Assembly: GCA_900541415.1 (NCBI GenBank)
Contig: UQJP01000019.1
Coordinates: forward strand, 1 to 64,000
DNA length: 64,000 bases
Source of the DNA: an uncultured Odoribacter sp.
GTDB lineage: Bacteria > Bacteroidota > Bacteroidia > Bacteroidales > Marinifilaceae
Reading direction: 5' to 3'
Shown here: positions 25,643-34,621 of the stretch, one piece after another
Position numbering within the stretch: the stretch's first letter is position 1
Layout of the letters: every line of letters begins with the position of its first letter
Made by a program: the position numbers and the translations under genes
The notes under the pieces: model-generated
Database searches by the model: none
Told to the model about the DNA's origin: nothing
What the model saw: only the letters and a program-made list of their open reading frames with translations

Positions 25643-25650
25643 CAAATATA
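25643..25650 (-). promoter_or_regulatory. -7 promoter box (TATATTTG) for the RND efflux operon
   Basis: TAnnTTTG on the minus strand, 62 bases before the adaptor ATG, within the 289-base divergent spacer. Confidence 0.6.
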
Positions 25651-25747
25651 ATTCGAATAAGTATACCTGTTAAGCATGTGTTGATGAACGGCGGAAATGT
25701 GATGACAAACGACAATTTCGACTATTGTCGGTGTGGGAGTAAAGATT

Positions 25748-25755
25748 TATCTTTG
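25748..25755 (+). promoter_or_regulatory. -7 promoter box (TATCTTTG) for the LytS/LytTR pair
   Basis: TAnnTTTG on the plus strand, 116 bases before the kinase ATG. About 100 bases separate it from the divergent efflux promoter box. Confidence 0.6.
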
Positions 25756-25870
25756 TAACGTATAAAATAAGGAACCACAGAGGTTTAGTGCAATCACACG
25801 AACATTTGCCAGCAAATTATTACTAATAACCACCGGGATCAGGTTATAACAGGCTGAATATTGAAAAATT

Positions 25871-26878
25871 ATGAAATATCCTAAAATAACTCTTTATGTA
25901 GACCTGCTTTTCTGCATCGTCATTCTGCCACTGATCATTATGTTGGTACCGATAGACAAGTGGATTACCAATCAAACTTTTTTTGTCATCACGCTGATCG
26001 TCTATCTCTACGCGCTCTATTTTGTATACCGGAAAGCCAATATCCCGGCACTTTTCATACAGCATAAATACGGGCGTATCGCCCTGCTGATCGTGATATT
26101 ACTCACCGCTACCGAACTTCTCACCTATTTTCCCCTGCCTGAAATACCTCATTCCAAACTGCCGCAGGATTTCCGCAGGCATTTACATGCCCAAACCGTA
26201 TGGTTTTTTTTCCTGATTGTTTCAGGCTTCAGCCTCGCCATAGAACTGACTTTCGAACTTTTCCGCCAGATGTTTTTGAAACAAGAGATCGAGGCCCGGA
26301 AGAACAAGGCAGAACTGGCGCTTTACAAAGCCCAGATCAATCCCCATTTCCTTTTCAACACGCTGAATGCCCTCTATGGGCTTGTGCTGACTAAATCCGA
26401 TAAAACAGAATCGGCTATCGTAAAGTTTTCCAATATTTTAAAATACATGTATTCCGATTCTTCTGCCGAGCTGATCGATATTGGCATCGAACTGGACTAC
26501 ATCCGGCAATATGTCGATTTACAGATGCTACGGCTAAACCGCCACACACAGGTCATTTTTGAAAGCCGGGCAGACGAGGAGCACATACAAATCCCTCCCA
26601 TGATCCTGATTACTTTTGTGGAAAATGCTTTTAAATACGGATCGTCGCCGGACGAAGATTGCACCATACTGATACGGATCGTTGTGGAGAACGGCACACT
26701 GCTTTTCGAAACCGAAAATACGATCATGAAAAAGAAAAAGGATGAAAGTTCTTCAATCGGTATAAAGAATTGCCGCAAACGGCTACAATTACTTTACCCC
26801 AACCGCTTCTCCCTGATAACGCTTGAAAATGAAGAAAAACGGGAATTTAAAACCAGACTAACCATACAACTCCGATGA
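25871..26878 (+). CDS. LytS-type sensor histidine kinase (PF06580)
   Basis: The 335-residue protein has four membrane helices in its first 140 residues (LDLLFCIVILPLIIMLV, FFVITLIVYLYALYF, IALLIVILLTATELLTYF, FFFLIVSGFSLAIEL), a short coiled-coil linker, and the His_kinase domain with QINPHFLFNTLNALYGLVL (phospho-His near 158) and the ATPase part (PPMILITFVENAFKYG, SIGIKNCRKRL). No periplasmic ligand domain exists, so it probably senses the membrane state. It overlaps the response-regulator gene by four bases (ATGA) and is divergent from the RND efflux operon. Confidence 0.93.
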   Translation: MKYPKITLYVDLLFCIVILPLIIMLVPIDKWITNQTFFVITLIVYLYALYFVYRKANIPALFIQHKYGRIALLIVILLTATELLTYFPLPEIPHSKLPQDFRRHLHAQTVWFFFLIVSGFSLAIELTFELFRQMFLKQEIEARKNKAELALYKAQINPHFLFNTLNALYGLVLTKSDKTESAIVKFSNILKYMYSDSSAELIDIGIELDYIRQYVDLQMLRLNRHTQVIFESRADEEHIQIPPMILITFVENAFKYGSSPDEDCTILIRIVVENGTLLFETENTIMKKKKDESSSIGIKNCRKRLQLLYPNRFSLITLENEEKREFKTRLTIQLR

Positions 26879-27597
26879 AAAAGATAACCTGCATAGCCAT
26901 CGACGACGAACCCATAGCTTTATTGGTTATTACCCAGTTTTGCGAACGCAAGGGCGGGCTGGAACTGACCACGTTCAGCGAGCCGCGCATCGGGCTGGAG
27001 GAAATCGTCCGTCGCAAACCCGATCTGGTATTTCTCGATATAGAGATGAATAGCATAAGCGGACTGGACGTAGCCCAATCCTTACCCAAAGAGTGTTGTC
27101 TCATCTTTACCACGGCACATGCACAATATGCCCTCGACGGTTTCGACCTCGATGCCGTAGATTTCCTGCATAAGCCTTTTGCCTACGACCGTTTCGACCG
27201 GGCTGTCGAGAAGGCAATCCGCCACATCGAAGCCAGGCGGGGCGAATCCCCGCGCGCCCAAATGCCGGAGGTTATCGTCGTTAAACACGAATATAACAAT
27301 GTAACGATCCCCATTTCCGACATTTTTTACGTCGAAGCCCTGGAAAATTACATTAAAATTTTCCGGAAAAACGGGAGTAATATCCTTTCCCGCATCAATA
27401 TAAAAACGATTTGTGAAATGTTGCCTGAAAACGCTTTTTTAAGGGTACACCGTTCCTACATCATACCTGTGGACAAGGTGGAGCAGTTTTCTAAACAAGA
27501 GATCAGGCTGACCGGGCTTCCCACCCCAATCCCCGTAGGCAGGCGTTATGCAAAAGAAATATTCGATATTTTATCCCGCAAAAAAATGCGGACGTAG
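26875..27597 (+). CDS. LytTR-family response regulator
   Basis: The 240 residues comprise a receiver domain (IAIDDEPIAL acidic pocket at 8-12, phospho-Asp55 in LVFLDIEM, Thr/Lys switch residues in IFTTAHAQYA and FLHKPF) and a LytTR DNA-binding domain (about 135-235: IVVKHEYNNVTIPISDIFYVEALENY, FLRVHRSYII, LPTPIPVGRRY). It is the cognate partner of the overlapping kinase. LytTR regulators bind direct repeats upstream of membrane and export genes; the adjacent RND operon is a plausible target but no site was identified. The 210 bases after it (27598-27807) hold only a hairpin, GGGCGACA/TGTCGCCC (27717-27741). Confidence 0.94.
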   Translation: MKKITCIAIDDEPIALLVITQFCERKGGLELTTFSEPRIGLEEIVRRKPDLVFLDIEMNSISGLDVAQSLPKECCLIFTTAHAQYALDGFDLDAVDFLHKPFAYDRFDRAVEKAIRHIEARRGESPRAQMPEVIVVKHEYNNVTIPISDIFYVEALENYIKIFRKNGSNILSRINIKTICEMLPENAFLRVHRSYIIPVDKVEQFSKQEIRLTGLPTPIPVGRRYAKEIFDILSRKKMRT

Positions 27598-27807
27598 GCA
27601 CAGGCCCTGTTCCGGTGCAATAAGTATGCACGCCCTTTTGCCTTTACTGCTCCGATACCGAAAAATAAAGGGGGTTGCCGCAGAAAACAAAACCACAATG
27701 GGCGAAACAGGCTATGGGGCGACAGGAAGATTATGTCGCCCACCTATTCAACAGCACGGAAAAGATTGTGTCTGTGCCTATTTCCGGAACTGCTTCCGGC
27801 GTCGCGT

Positions 27808-28059
27808 TCAATCTCTGGGAGGCCGCTGAAACAAAGAAGCAATCCACAACAGGATAATAGCACCCAAAGTGGCCGTGATAAGGCTACCGAGAATACCGCC
27901 GAACTGTACTCCGAACAGGCTGAACACCCAACCACCCAAAACACCCCCGATAACACCGATAATCAGATTGAGAATTAACCCGAATCCACCGCCTCTCATC
28001 ACTTTCCCGGCAAAATATCCGGCAGCGACACCAATAATAATAAACCAAAGAAAATTCAT
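27808..28059 (-). CDS. GlsB/YeaQ/YmgE family small membrane protein
   Basis: The protein has 83 residues from ATG 28059 (MNFLWFIIIGVAAGYFAGKVM). A longer in-frame reading from 28110 adds residues unlike the family and is rejected. Three hydrophobic segments are joined by Gly-rich turns (RGGGFGLILNLIIGVIGGVLGGWVFSLFG), the hallmark of the transglycosylase-associated/GlsB family. These inner-membrane proteins are often stress-induced; their molecular role is unknown. It is a single gene. The 489 bases upstream (28060-28548) are AT-rich and contain only a small CTTATC/GATAAG hairpin (28181-28201). Confidence 0.88.
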   Translation of the reverse strand: MNFLWFIIIGVAAGYFAGKVMRGGGFGLILNLIIGVIGGVLGGWVFSLFGVQFGGILGSLITATLGAIILLWIASLFQRPPRD

Positions 28060-28548
28060 AATTTTAAAATTTACTTGTAAAACATCCTGGCTTTTCAGGT
28101 TTTTACTCAAATCAGCACAATAAGTTCACAAAAACAAGTAAATTTTATAATCTGAAATAAACATCTTTTCAGGCCGAACACTTATCTACCTATCGGATAA
28201 GGCTTTCGAGAAACTGTTTCACCGATTTCTTTTCCGGGAAACGGCTTCGGATTGTCCCACCCTCTTTTATCGCTCTGCTGGAAAGGATTTTCCGGCCAAT
28301 GCCCCTACAAGAAAAAGATCAAAAAAAACAAAACAGGGACTTCCCGTTTTTCTGTGGGAGTAACACAAGAGGTCTTAATATAGCAAGAAACAGTAAACCA
28401 AATGATTATGTCAGCACAACCTTTATATAAAATGAAAATTTCATAACATCTTCAACCAAAACAACCTTAATTTTCAAAAATAATCATAATTTTACCCTAA
28501 ACCCAAAAGGAAATGTTTCCGTACAAAACAAAAAAAAGACAAAAGACC

Positions 28549-29430
28549 ATGAAATTTAAATTTTTTATTGCAGCATTAACTTTCCTCTCTTTTTACGGAT
28601 TCCACTCCGCTTTCGCGCAGCCGGGAAGAGATACTTCCTGGACCCGGGGAGGATTGATTGGCATCAACCTTTCACAAATCAGTCTGAGCAACTGGGCCGC
28701 CGGAGGTGACAATGCCGTAGGATTTAACCTGAATTTCAACTATAAGTTAGATTTCAAACGTAACCGCCACTTGTGGCAGAACCGCCTTGAAATGGCTTAC
28801 GGACTGAACAAAACCAAATCCGAAGGGACGAAAAAAACGAACGATAATTTATATCTTTCTTCCATCTATGGCTATCAACTAAAAAAATCCCTGTATTTAA
28901 GCGGATTGATGACGTTTCAAACCCAGTTTGCCAAAGGGTATGATTATAACGTCGACCCGGATGTCTTCATTTCCCGTTTTATGGCTCCGGGTTACCTGAT
29001 GGTGGGTGCGGGTTTGACCTGGAAACCCAAACAATGGTTCACCGCCACGCTTTCTCCCGCCACCTGGAGAGGAACATTCGTAAGCAGTAAAATCCTTTCC
29101 GACCAGGGGGATTTCGGAGTGACACCGGGCGACCGACTGTTTTCGGAATTCGGCGCAAACCTGCGTATGGAGGCCACTTACGAGTTTCTTAAAAATATGA
29201 CGGTTTACTCCCGGCTCGACCTTTATTCCAATTATTTGGAGGATCCCCAGAACGTAGATGTCAATTGGATTGTCCAGTTGAATATGAAAATCAATCAATG
29301 GTTTTCTGCCAACATCAGCACCAATATGATTTATGACGACAATATTAAGATTGCACAAAAAGACGGTACCAAAGGCCCGCGCCTGCAATTCAAAGAAGCC
29401 CTGAACATCGGTTTCCAGGTAAACTTTTAA
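28549..29430 (+). CDS. DUF3078 outer-membrane-like protein
   Basis: From ATG 28549 the protein has 293 residues with a clear signal peptide (MKFKFFIAALTFLSFYGFHSAFAQ). An upstream in-frame ATG at 28513 would add a charged tail before the signal and is unlikely. The mature part shows the DUF3078 pattern: WTRGGLIGINLSQISLSNWAAGGDN, LDFKRNRHLWQNRLEMAYGL, and MVGAGLTWKPKQWFTATLSP, and ends with an aromatic residue (GFQVNF), as expected of an outer-membrane barrel. The family is common in Bacteroidota and lacks an assigned role. A terminator follows. Confidence 0.9.
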   Translation: MKFKFFIAALTFLSFYGFHSAFAQPGRDTSWTRGGLIGINLSQISLSNWAAGGDNAVGFNLNFNYKLDFKRNRHLWQNRLEMAYGLNKTKSEGTKKTNDNLYLSSIYGYQLKKSLYLSGLMTFQTQFAKGYDYNVDPDVFISRFMAPGYLMVGAGLTWKPKQWFTATLSPATWRGTFVSSKILSDQGDFGVTPGDRLFSEFGANLRMEATYEFLKNMTVYSRLDLYSNYLEDPQNVDVNWIVQLNMKINQWFSANISTNMIYDDNIKIAQKDGTKGPRLQFKEALNIGFQVNF

Positions 29431-29454
29431 ATAAGAAACTATCATTTTGTTTTT

Positions 29455-29514
29455 CCGGTTTCCCGCAGTGAAACGGCACACAATGCCGCTAAACGGGAAA
29501 CCGGATTTTATTTT
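29455..29514 (+). terminator. Terminator after the DUF3078 gene
   Basis: An 11-base stem, CCGGTTTCCCG with CGGGAAACCGG (29455-29465, 29494-29504), then ATTTTATTTT. The long loop contains a nested CGGCAC/GTGCCG-like pairing. Confidence 0.8.
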
Positions 29515-29545
29515 CCCCTCTTTCCTGCTGTTTTCCGAATAATGC

Positions 29546-29553
29546 TATCTTTG
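29546..29553 (+). promoter_or_regulatory. -7 promoter box (TATCTTTG) for the TonB receptor operon
   Basis: TAnnTTTG, 29 bases before the GTG start of the receptor. Confidence 0.6.
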
Positions 29554-29581
29554 TAACCAGATTATTAATTCAGGTTGTAAC

Positions 29582-31954
29582 GTGCGTTTTTCACAATTTT
29601 GCATTTGTATTTGCATTCTATTACCGATGCTTTTGCCGGTACAAGGGCAAACCTTACACCATTTCCGGGGAAAGGTTGTCGATGCCGTCACGGGATTGCC
29701 GATCGAAGACGCTGTTGTTTCCGTGGACGAACGCCTCAAGCAAACCACCGGGAAACAAGGGGATTTCAGTTTCCGGCTAAAACCGGGGACATACGTCCTG
29801 CGCACCCACCATCTGGCCTATGAAGATGCAGAATTTTCCATTCCACACCCTCAAACCGATACGGTTCTGCTCCGGCTCGTTCCCCTCGCCCGGGAACTGG
29901 ACGAATCTGTCGTGACACATTCGGAAAACCGCCAGAAGATCAGCGGGCTTTCAGGAGGGAGGATCGACCTGAATATGGAAGAATTGAAGAGCCTGCCTAA
30001 ATTTATGGGTACAAACGATCCCCTGAAAATATTACAGCTAACCCCCGGCATACAAACGGCAGGGGACGGAAATTCAGGAATATTCATCCGGGGAGGGGAA
30101 CCCGGCCACAACCTGATTTTATGGAATGAAGCCCCCATTTACAATGCCTCCCATCTTTTAGGCTTGTTTTCGATTTTCAACACCGGGCATATCGGGACTT
30201 TCAAACTTCATAAATCCAATATGCAGGCAGACCGGGGCGGCAGGCTTTCCTCCCTGCTCGAAATAAGATCACCGGAAAAAATCCCCGACAAGACGACGGT
30301 TTCCGGTGACATCGGACTGATTTCCTCGCAGGTGACCTTAGCCCTGCCCCTCAGCCGAAAAACAGCTCTTTACCTTTCAGGCAGGAAAACTTATGTCGGC
30401 TTAACCCTTAAACCGATTATCCGCAGCCTGGTTAGCAACAAAGAGGACGAAATGCCTTTCGACTATGAATTTCAGGATTATAACCTCACCCTTATCAACA
30501 AACCTTCGGACAACGACCAGATTGTCTTCAATGCTTACTGGGGAAAAGATCATCTCAATATCAAAGACCCCGATTATATGCTCGACGGGAAAATGGACTG
30601 GTGGAACCTGGCTACATCGCTTTCCTGGCAGCATCGCTGGCAAAAAGGGCTTACCATGAAAAACACCTTTTTCATGTCGCAATACGATAATTCACTCCAC
30701 ATCCGGCAAAATTCCTTATCCGCCCGGCTTCCGTCCTATATACGCGACTGGGGTTTCCGGAATCGGTTCACTTTCAATAAAGGGAATATTTTCTTTACCA
30801 CAGGAGCGGAATATATTTATCACACGGTATTTCCCCAAGCTCCCGCCATCGAAGCCAAAAACGACACCTGGGGCGACACGGGCGTACAAACCTACCACAC
30901 ACACGAAACGGCGGTTTTTCTCAGCGCCCGATTTCACATCGCCTCCCGGCTGACGGCAGAACTGGGGCTCAGGTACGCTTTCAATTTCCAAACCGGACCT
31001 TATGACGACCTGAACTACGACGAACGCGGGGAGGTTATCGATTCCATCCATTTCGGCAGAGGGAAAGCCTTCGGCTTCCGGCACGCCCCGGAGCCCCGGT
31101 TCAGCCTTCGTTACACACCGGGCGAAAACAATTCCCTCCAATTCAGCTATAACCGGCAACAACAATTCATCAGTCTGGTTTCCATTTCCGGTGTCGGGTT
31201 GCCCACCGATTTCTGGGTTCCGGCTTCTAAAAATATCCCGGCACAAACGGGAGATCACTTTTCGCTCGGTTATTTTCAATCGCTTTTAGAGAGGGCCTAT
31301 GAATTTTCCACGGAAGTTTATTACCGCCGCATGAACAACCAAATGGAATTTAAAAGCACGTTGTTCGATCTTTTCAACCAGCAGTATATTCTGGAAAAAA
31401 GTATCAACTACGGCAAAGGAAAGGCCTATGGAGCAGAATTTATGCTTAAAAAAAATTCAGGGAAGTTCAACGGCTGGATCAGCTACACCCTGGGATGGTC
31501 AAAACGTTATTTCCCGGCGATACGGGAAGGGAATGCCTTTCCGGCAAAACACGACCGCCGTCATGACCTCTCGCTGGTGGCCAGCTATAAGTTGAACAAC
31601 AGGTGGGACTTTTCGTCCGTTTTCGTCTATGCCACGGGAAATGCCTTCACCATGCCGCAAAGCATTTATATGGCGGAAGGTAATATTGTGAAGGAATACG
31701 GAAAATACAACGGAGCCCGGATGCCGGCTTACCATCGGCTGGATATTTCGGCAAATTATTGGTTTTTCAAACAAAAAAACCGGGAAAGCGGTTTAAATTT
31801 TTCGATTTACAATGTCTATAAACACAGCAACCCGATTTATATTTTCATCGTGGCAAAACCCAGCGAACACGGAAACGATCAAATCAGGATCAAGCAAAAG
31901 AATAAACGCCTTTACGATATTATTCCTTCGATCAGCTGGACTTTTAAATTTTAA
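29582..31954 (+). CDS. TonB-dependent outer-membrane receptor with N-terminal carboxypeptidase-like domain
   Basis: The 790 residues start at a GTG (29582) that gives a proper signal peptide (MRFSQFCICICILLPMLLPVQGQ). A CarboxypepD_reg-like domain follows (FRGKVVDAVTGLPIEDAVVSV, about 27-105), then the plug (NDPLKILQLTPGIQTAGDGNSGIFIRGG, 130-230), then the 22-strand barrel ending SISWTFKF with a terminal Phe. It is shorter than SusC proteins and lacks a SusD partner. Instead, a DUF4249 lipoprotein lies 26 bases downstream, a common pairing in this phylum. The ligand, perhaps a metal chelate or small peptide, cannot be inferred. Confidence 0.92.
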   Translation: MRFSQFCICICILLPMLLPVQGQTLHHFRGKVVDAVTGLPIEDAVVSVDERLKQTTGKQGDFSFRLKPGTYVLRTHHLAYEDAEFSIPHPQTDTVLLRLVPLARELDESVVTHSENRQKISGLSGGRIDLNMEELKSLPKFMGTNDPLKILQLTPGIQTAGDGNSGIFIRGGEPGHNLILWNEAPIYNASHLLGLFSIFNTGHIGTFKLHKSNMQADRGGRLSSLLEIRSPEKIPDKTTVSGDIGLISSQVTLALPLSRKTALYLSGRKTYVGLTLKPIIRSLVSNKEDEMPFDYEFQDYNLTLINKPSDNDQIVFNAYWGKDHLNIKDPDYMLDGKMDWWNLATSLSWQHRWQKGLTMKNTFFMSQYDNSLHIRQNSLSARLPSYIRDWGFRNRFTFNKGNIFFTTGAEYIYHTVFPQAPAIEAKNDTWGDTGVQTYHTHETAVFLSARFHIASRLTAELGLRYAFNFQTGPYDDLNYDERGEVIDSIHFGRGKAFGFRHAPEPRFSLRYTPGENNSLQFSYNRQQQFISLVSISGVGLPTDFWVPASKNIPAQTGDHFSLGYFQSLLERAYEFSTEVYYRRMNNQMEFKSTLFDLFNQQYILEKSINYGKGKAYGAEFMLKKNSGKFNGWISYTLGWSKRYFPAIREGNAFPAKHDRRHDLSLVASYKLNNRWDFSSVFVYATGNAFTMPQSIYMAEGNIVKEYGKYNGARMPAYHRLDISANYWFFKQKNRESGLNFSIYNVYKHSNPIYIFIVAKPSEHGNDQIRIKQKNKRLYDIIPSISWTFKF

Positions 31955-31980
31955 GTGAAACCCGTTCAATTTTAACGACT

Positions 31981-32850
31981 ATGCCTAAAATACGCCTTTA
32001 TTGCCTGCTGTTTTGCCTGTTGTTGTTCAACGGATGTGTCGAGACATCGAATCTCGACGATTTTGAATATAAGCTGGTGGTGGAAGGCTGGATTAAAGAA
32101 GGGGAAGCTCCCCACGTCATCCTTACCCAAAACAAACCGTTGTTGTCGAATATCGACAGCACCAGCATCGAGGATATGGTGGTCAGGTGGGCAAAAGTAA
32201 GCGTCAGCGACGGGGAAGAAACGGAAGTGTTAAGCGGACGGATTGATAAGAATTATTTCCCGCCTTTCATTTACCGGGGAAGCAGGCTATCGGGAGAAGC
32301 AGGAAAAACCTACACGTTAAAAGTGGAATATTCCGGACGGGAATGGACAGCCGAAACTACAATCCCCGCCTCCCTCCCGCTGACTGCCCTTGTTCCGGAA
32401 ATCGCAGCGAACGACACCTTATATTCCATTGAAGCCACATTCAGCGATCCGGCCAACGAAAAGAATTACTACAAATTCTTCACGAAAGTAGTCCATAAAA
32501 ACACCCGCTTCCTATCATCGCTCCTGGGGAATTTCGATGATAACCTGTTCAACGGGCAATCGATGACCGTCACCGTCAATCAGGGAATAGACCAACGGCA
32601 ATTCAAAAATTTCGAATCCCATTTCCACATTCGCGATACGGTGCTGGTGCAATTCTGCACGCTTCCCGAATTCGGTTTCCGTTACTGGACAGCTTATGAA
32701 AACGAACTGGTCAACGGACAAAACCCATTCTTCCCGGCGAATCAGAATCTACCCACTAACATTAACAACGGAGGCATCGGAATCTGGTGCGGCTACGGGC
32801 AAAAAACGTATTCCGTATCCTATCCTGCACAAAAAAAGTGCATCCCTTGA
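31981..32850 (+). CDS. DUF4249 lipoprotein, partner of the TonB receptor
   Basis: The 289-residue protein has a lipoprotein signal (CLLFCLLLFNGCVET, Cys20) and the DUF4249 start LDDFEYKLVVEGWIKEGEAPHVILTQNKPL. Beta-rich repeats follow (GEAGKTYTLKVEYSGREWTAETTIP). It is encoded 26 bases after the TonB receptor and is presumably its surface lipoprotein partner. The stop is followed closely by a small palindrome, AAGTGCATC/GATGCACTT (32836-32864), that could terminate the operon. Confidence 0.88.
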   Translation: MPKIRLYCLLFCLLLFNGCVETSNLDDFEYKLVVEGWIKEGEAPHVILTQNKPLLSNIDSTSIEDMVVRWAKVSVSDGEETEVLSGRIDKNYFPPFIYRGSRLSGEAGKTYTLKVEYSGREWTAETTIPASLPLTALVPEIAANDTLYSIEATFSDPANEKNYYKFFTKVVHKNTRFLSSLLGNFDDNLFNGQSMTVTVNQGIDQRQFKNFESHFHIRDTVLVQFCTLPEFGFRYWTAYENELVNGQNPFFPANQNLPTNINNGGIGIWCGYGQKTYSVSYPAQKKCIP

Positions 32851-32897
32851 CAGGATGCACTTTCGATCAGTAAAAATGCTATTCAAAAATCAACGGT

Positions 32898-34193
32898 TTA
32901 GTCGAACAATGCAGCATATTTGTCTATTAAAGTTTCTATCGACTGAATCAGCGAGCCGAAATTCGCTTCACTGAAATAAGTTTCCATTTCATATTTTGAA
33001 CCATCGCTGGCGAAGATCAGGAAAGGAGCTACATAATAATAATCATAAGAGGTACTGCCATTCTGTTCCATTTTCCCTACTTTCGGCACTTCTTCTTCAT
33101 AGCCCACGTTATAATCGGATTCTTTAACAATATCCATTTTCACATCAGCCACTTTTTCAGAGCCTCCTGAATAATACAAAGCCATAGAAGCATATTTGTT
33201 ATAAATGTCGGCTTCTTTTTGTGCGCCTGTTTTGCTGTCGGAAGCTTCGGTGATGGCATCGACTCCCTTGATGATAGATTTAATCGCGCCTTCTCCCTTC
33301 ACCACCACGTCCATCACATTGACAGACAGTTTTCCGTCGGTCAACAGGTCTTCGGCCTCGCTGTTTTCAAGAGCATCCGGATCGGTCAGGTTTTGTCCGC
33401 TAACCTCAGCGCTGGAAGTAATCAGGGTTTCGTCGTTCTTCGACATTTTATAAACCTCGGTAATAGCATTGCTCTTTGCGCTTACGGCCAATTCCCACGC
33501 ATAACCGCCGTTCAAGGTCATTTTCACGGCAATGTCGGCAGATTTTTGATTATCGGCCAGGTTTGTGGTAACCAAAGCGCCGATGTGTTCTACGTTGGCA
33601 ACCTTCAGAGAAATAGTCATTTTAGCAGGAATATTCACAGCCGTATTTTCATAGGTGTAATCTTTTCCGCCTTCAAAAGTCAAAGCCAACACACAGTCCT
33701 TACCGTTATTGAATTGTAATTCAATTTTTCCTGTTGCCTCCACTTTAGTCCACTCTTCGCTTACTTTGTTATAAGTATAAACTCCGGCATAATCGGCCAG
33801 GCTAAGCCTATCCACTTCCGTAGCTAAAGTTGTCAATCCGGTCAGGCTGTTACTTTTAGCCACCGAACGCAAAGAAGACAACATCTGAACCATAGGATTC
33901 TCAGGCATCGGAGCGGGCAAAACCACCTCATCGTCATCATTCCCGAACAATCCCGAAGTTTCGAGAATATCGACTAAATAATCGATAGCTTCCACAGCCA
34001 CCCGGTGATCTTCCGCATTGAACTTAGCCACAAACTCTTTTCCCACTGTTTCCAGTTTAGTTTTATGTTCATCCGGGGTCAAAGGAGATGGAGGAGGAGT
34101 GTCTCCACCTTTATCATCATCACTACAAGCAGCCATGCCAACTGCAAAAACCAGCATGCAAAGCAGGTAAAAACCTTTCGCAAAAAACTTCAT
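32898..34193 (-). CDS. Bacteroidales lipoprotein of unknown function
   Basis: The 431-residue protein has a lipoprotein signal (LVFAVGMAACSDDDKGGD, Cys23) and a short acidic, Pro-rich linker (PPPSPLTPDEH), typical of surface-exposed Bacteroidota lipoproteins. The rest is a mix of helices (FVAKFNAEDHRVAVEAIDYLVDIL) and beta segments (GKIELQFNNGKDCVLALTFEGG). I recognise no named domain. A -7 box lies at 34254-34261 on its strand. It is monocistronic and convergent with the TonB/DUF4249 operon. The 428-base spacer upstream (34194-34621) holds only a weak CCGGG/CCCGG hairpin (34381-34398). Confidence 0.8.
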   Translation of the reverse strand: MKFFAKGFYLLCMLVFAVGMAACSDDDKGGDTPPPSPLTPDEHKTKLETVGKEFVAKFNAEDHRVAVEAIDYLVDILETSGLFGNDDDEVVLPAPMPENPMVQMLSSLRSVAKSNSLTGLTTLATEVDRLSLADYAGVYTYNKVSEEWTKVEATGKIELQFNNGKDCVLALTFEGGKDYTYENTAVNIPAKMTISLKVANVEHIGALVTTNLADNQKSADIAVKMTLNGGYAWELAVSAKSNAITEVYKMSKNDETLITSSAEVSGQNLTDPDALENSEAEDLLTDGKLSVNVMDVVVKGEGAIKSIIKGVDAITEASDSKTGAQKEADIYNKYASMALYYSGGSEKVADVKMDIVKESDYNVGYEEEVPKVGKMEQNGSTSYDYYYVAPFLIFASDGSKYEMETYFSEANFGSLIQSIETLIDKYAALFD

Positions 34194-34253
34194 AATAATT
34201 AATTTTTGAATTCTACTTATTGAAAATTAACACATTTACAAACCTATTGTGTG

Positions 34254-34261
34254 CAAAGATA
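34254..34261 (-). promoter_or_regulatory. -7 promoter box (TATCTTTG) for the unknown lipoprotein
   Basis: TAnnTTTG on the minus strand, 61 bases before the ATG at 34193. Confidence 0.55.
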
Positions 34262-34621
34262 ATAATTTAACAACAAAAAACAATATTAATTTTTATAAAA
34301 ATTTGTATATTGGAAACACTCGCTTTCAACGACAGCCCGACCTGTATTTCCCTAATAACCATAACGCCACAGCCGTCCGCCCGGGCAAAAGTACCCGGAA
34401 TGTAAATAAAAAACGAAAATTCCGGGAAATCCGTAAAATTCCGACCTCCTATTTTCAACTTTCAATTATTAACATTAATTTTACAACTTCATTCATAGTA
34501 ATGCCTTGTATTCAAACCGATTAAGAACCGGGAAGAACAAACAGCCATTTTACAATAAGTATAAACGGCCGGGACAAGAATGGAAGAAGTAAACAAATAA
34601 ACAAGATTTTGATAAATAGCT

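Noticed and set aside
27675..27857. 60-codon frame between the LytTR regulator and the GlsB-type gene
   Set aside because: It overlaps the end of the GlsB-type gene antisense, contains a hairpin, and has no signal, membrane segment or known motif.
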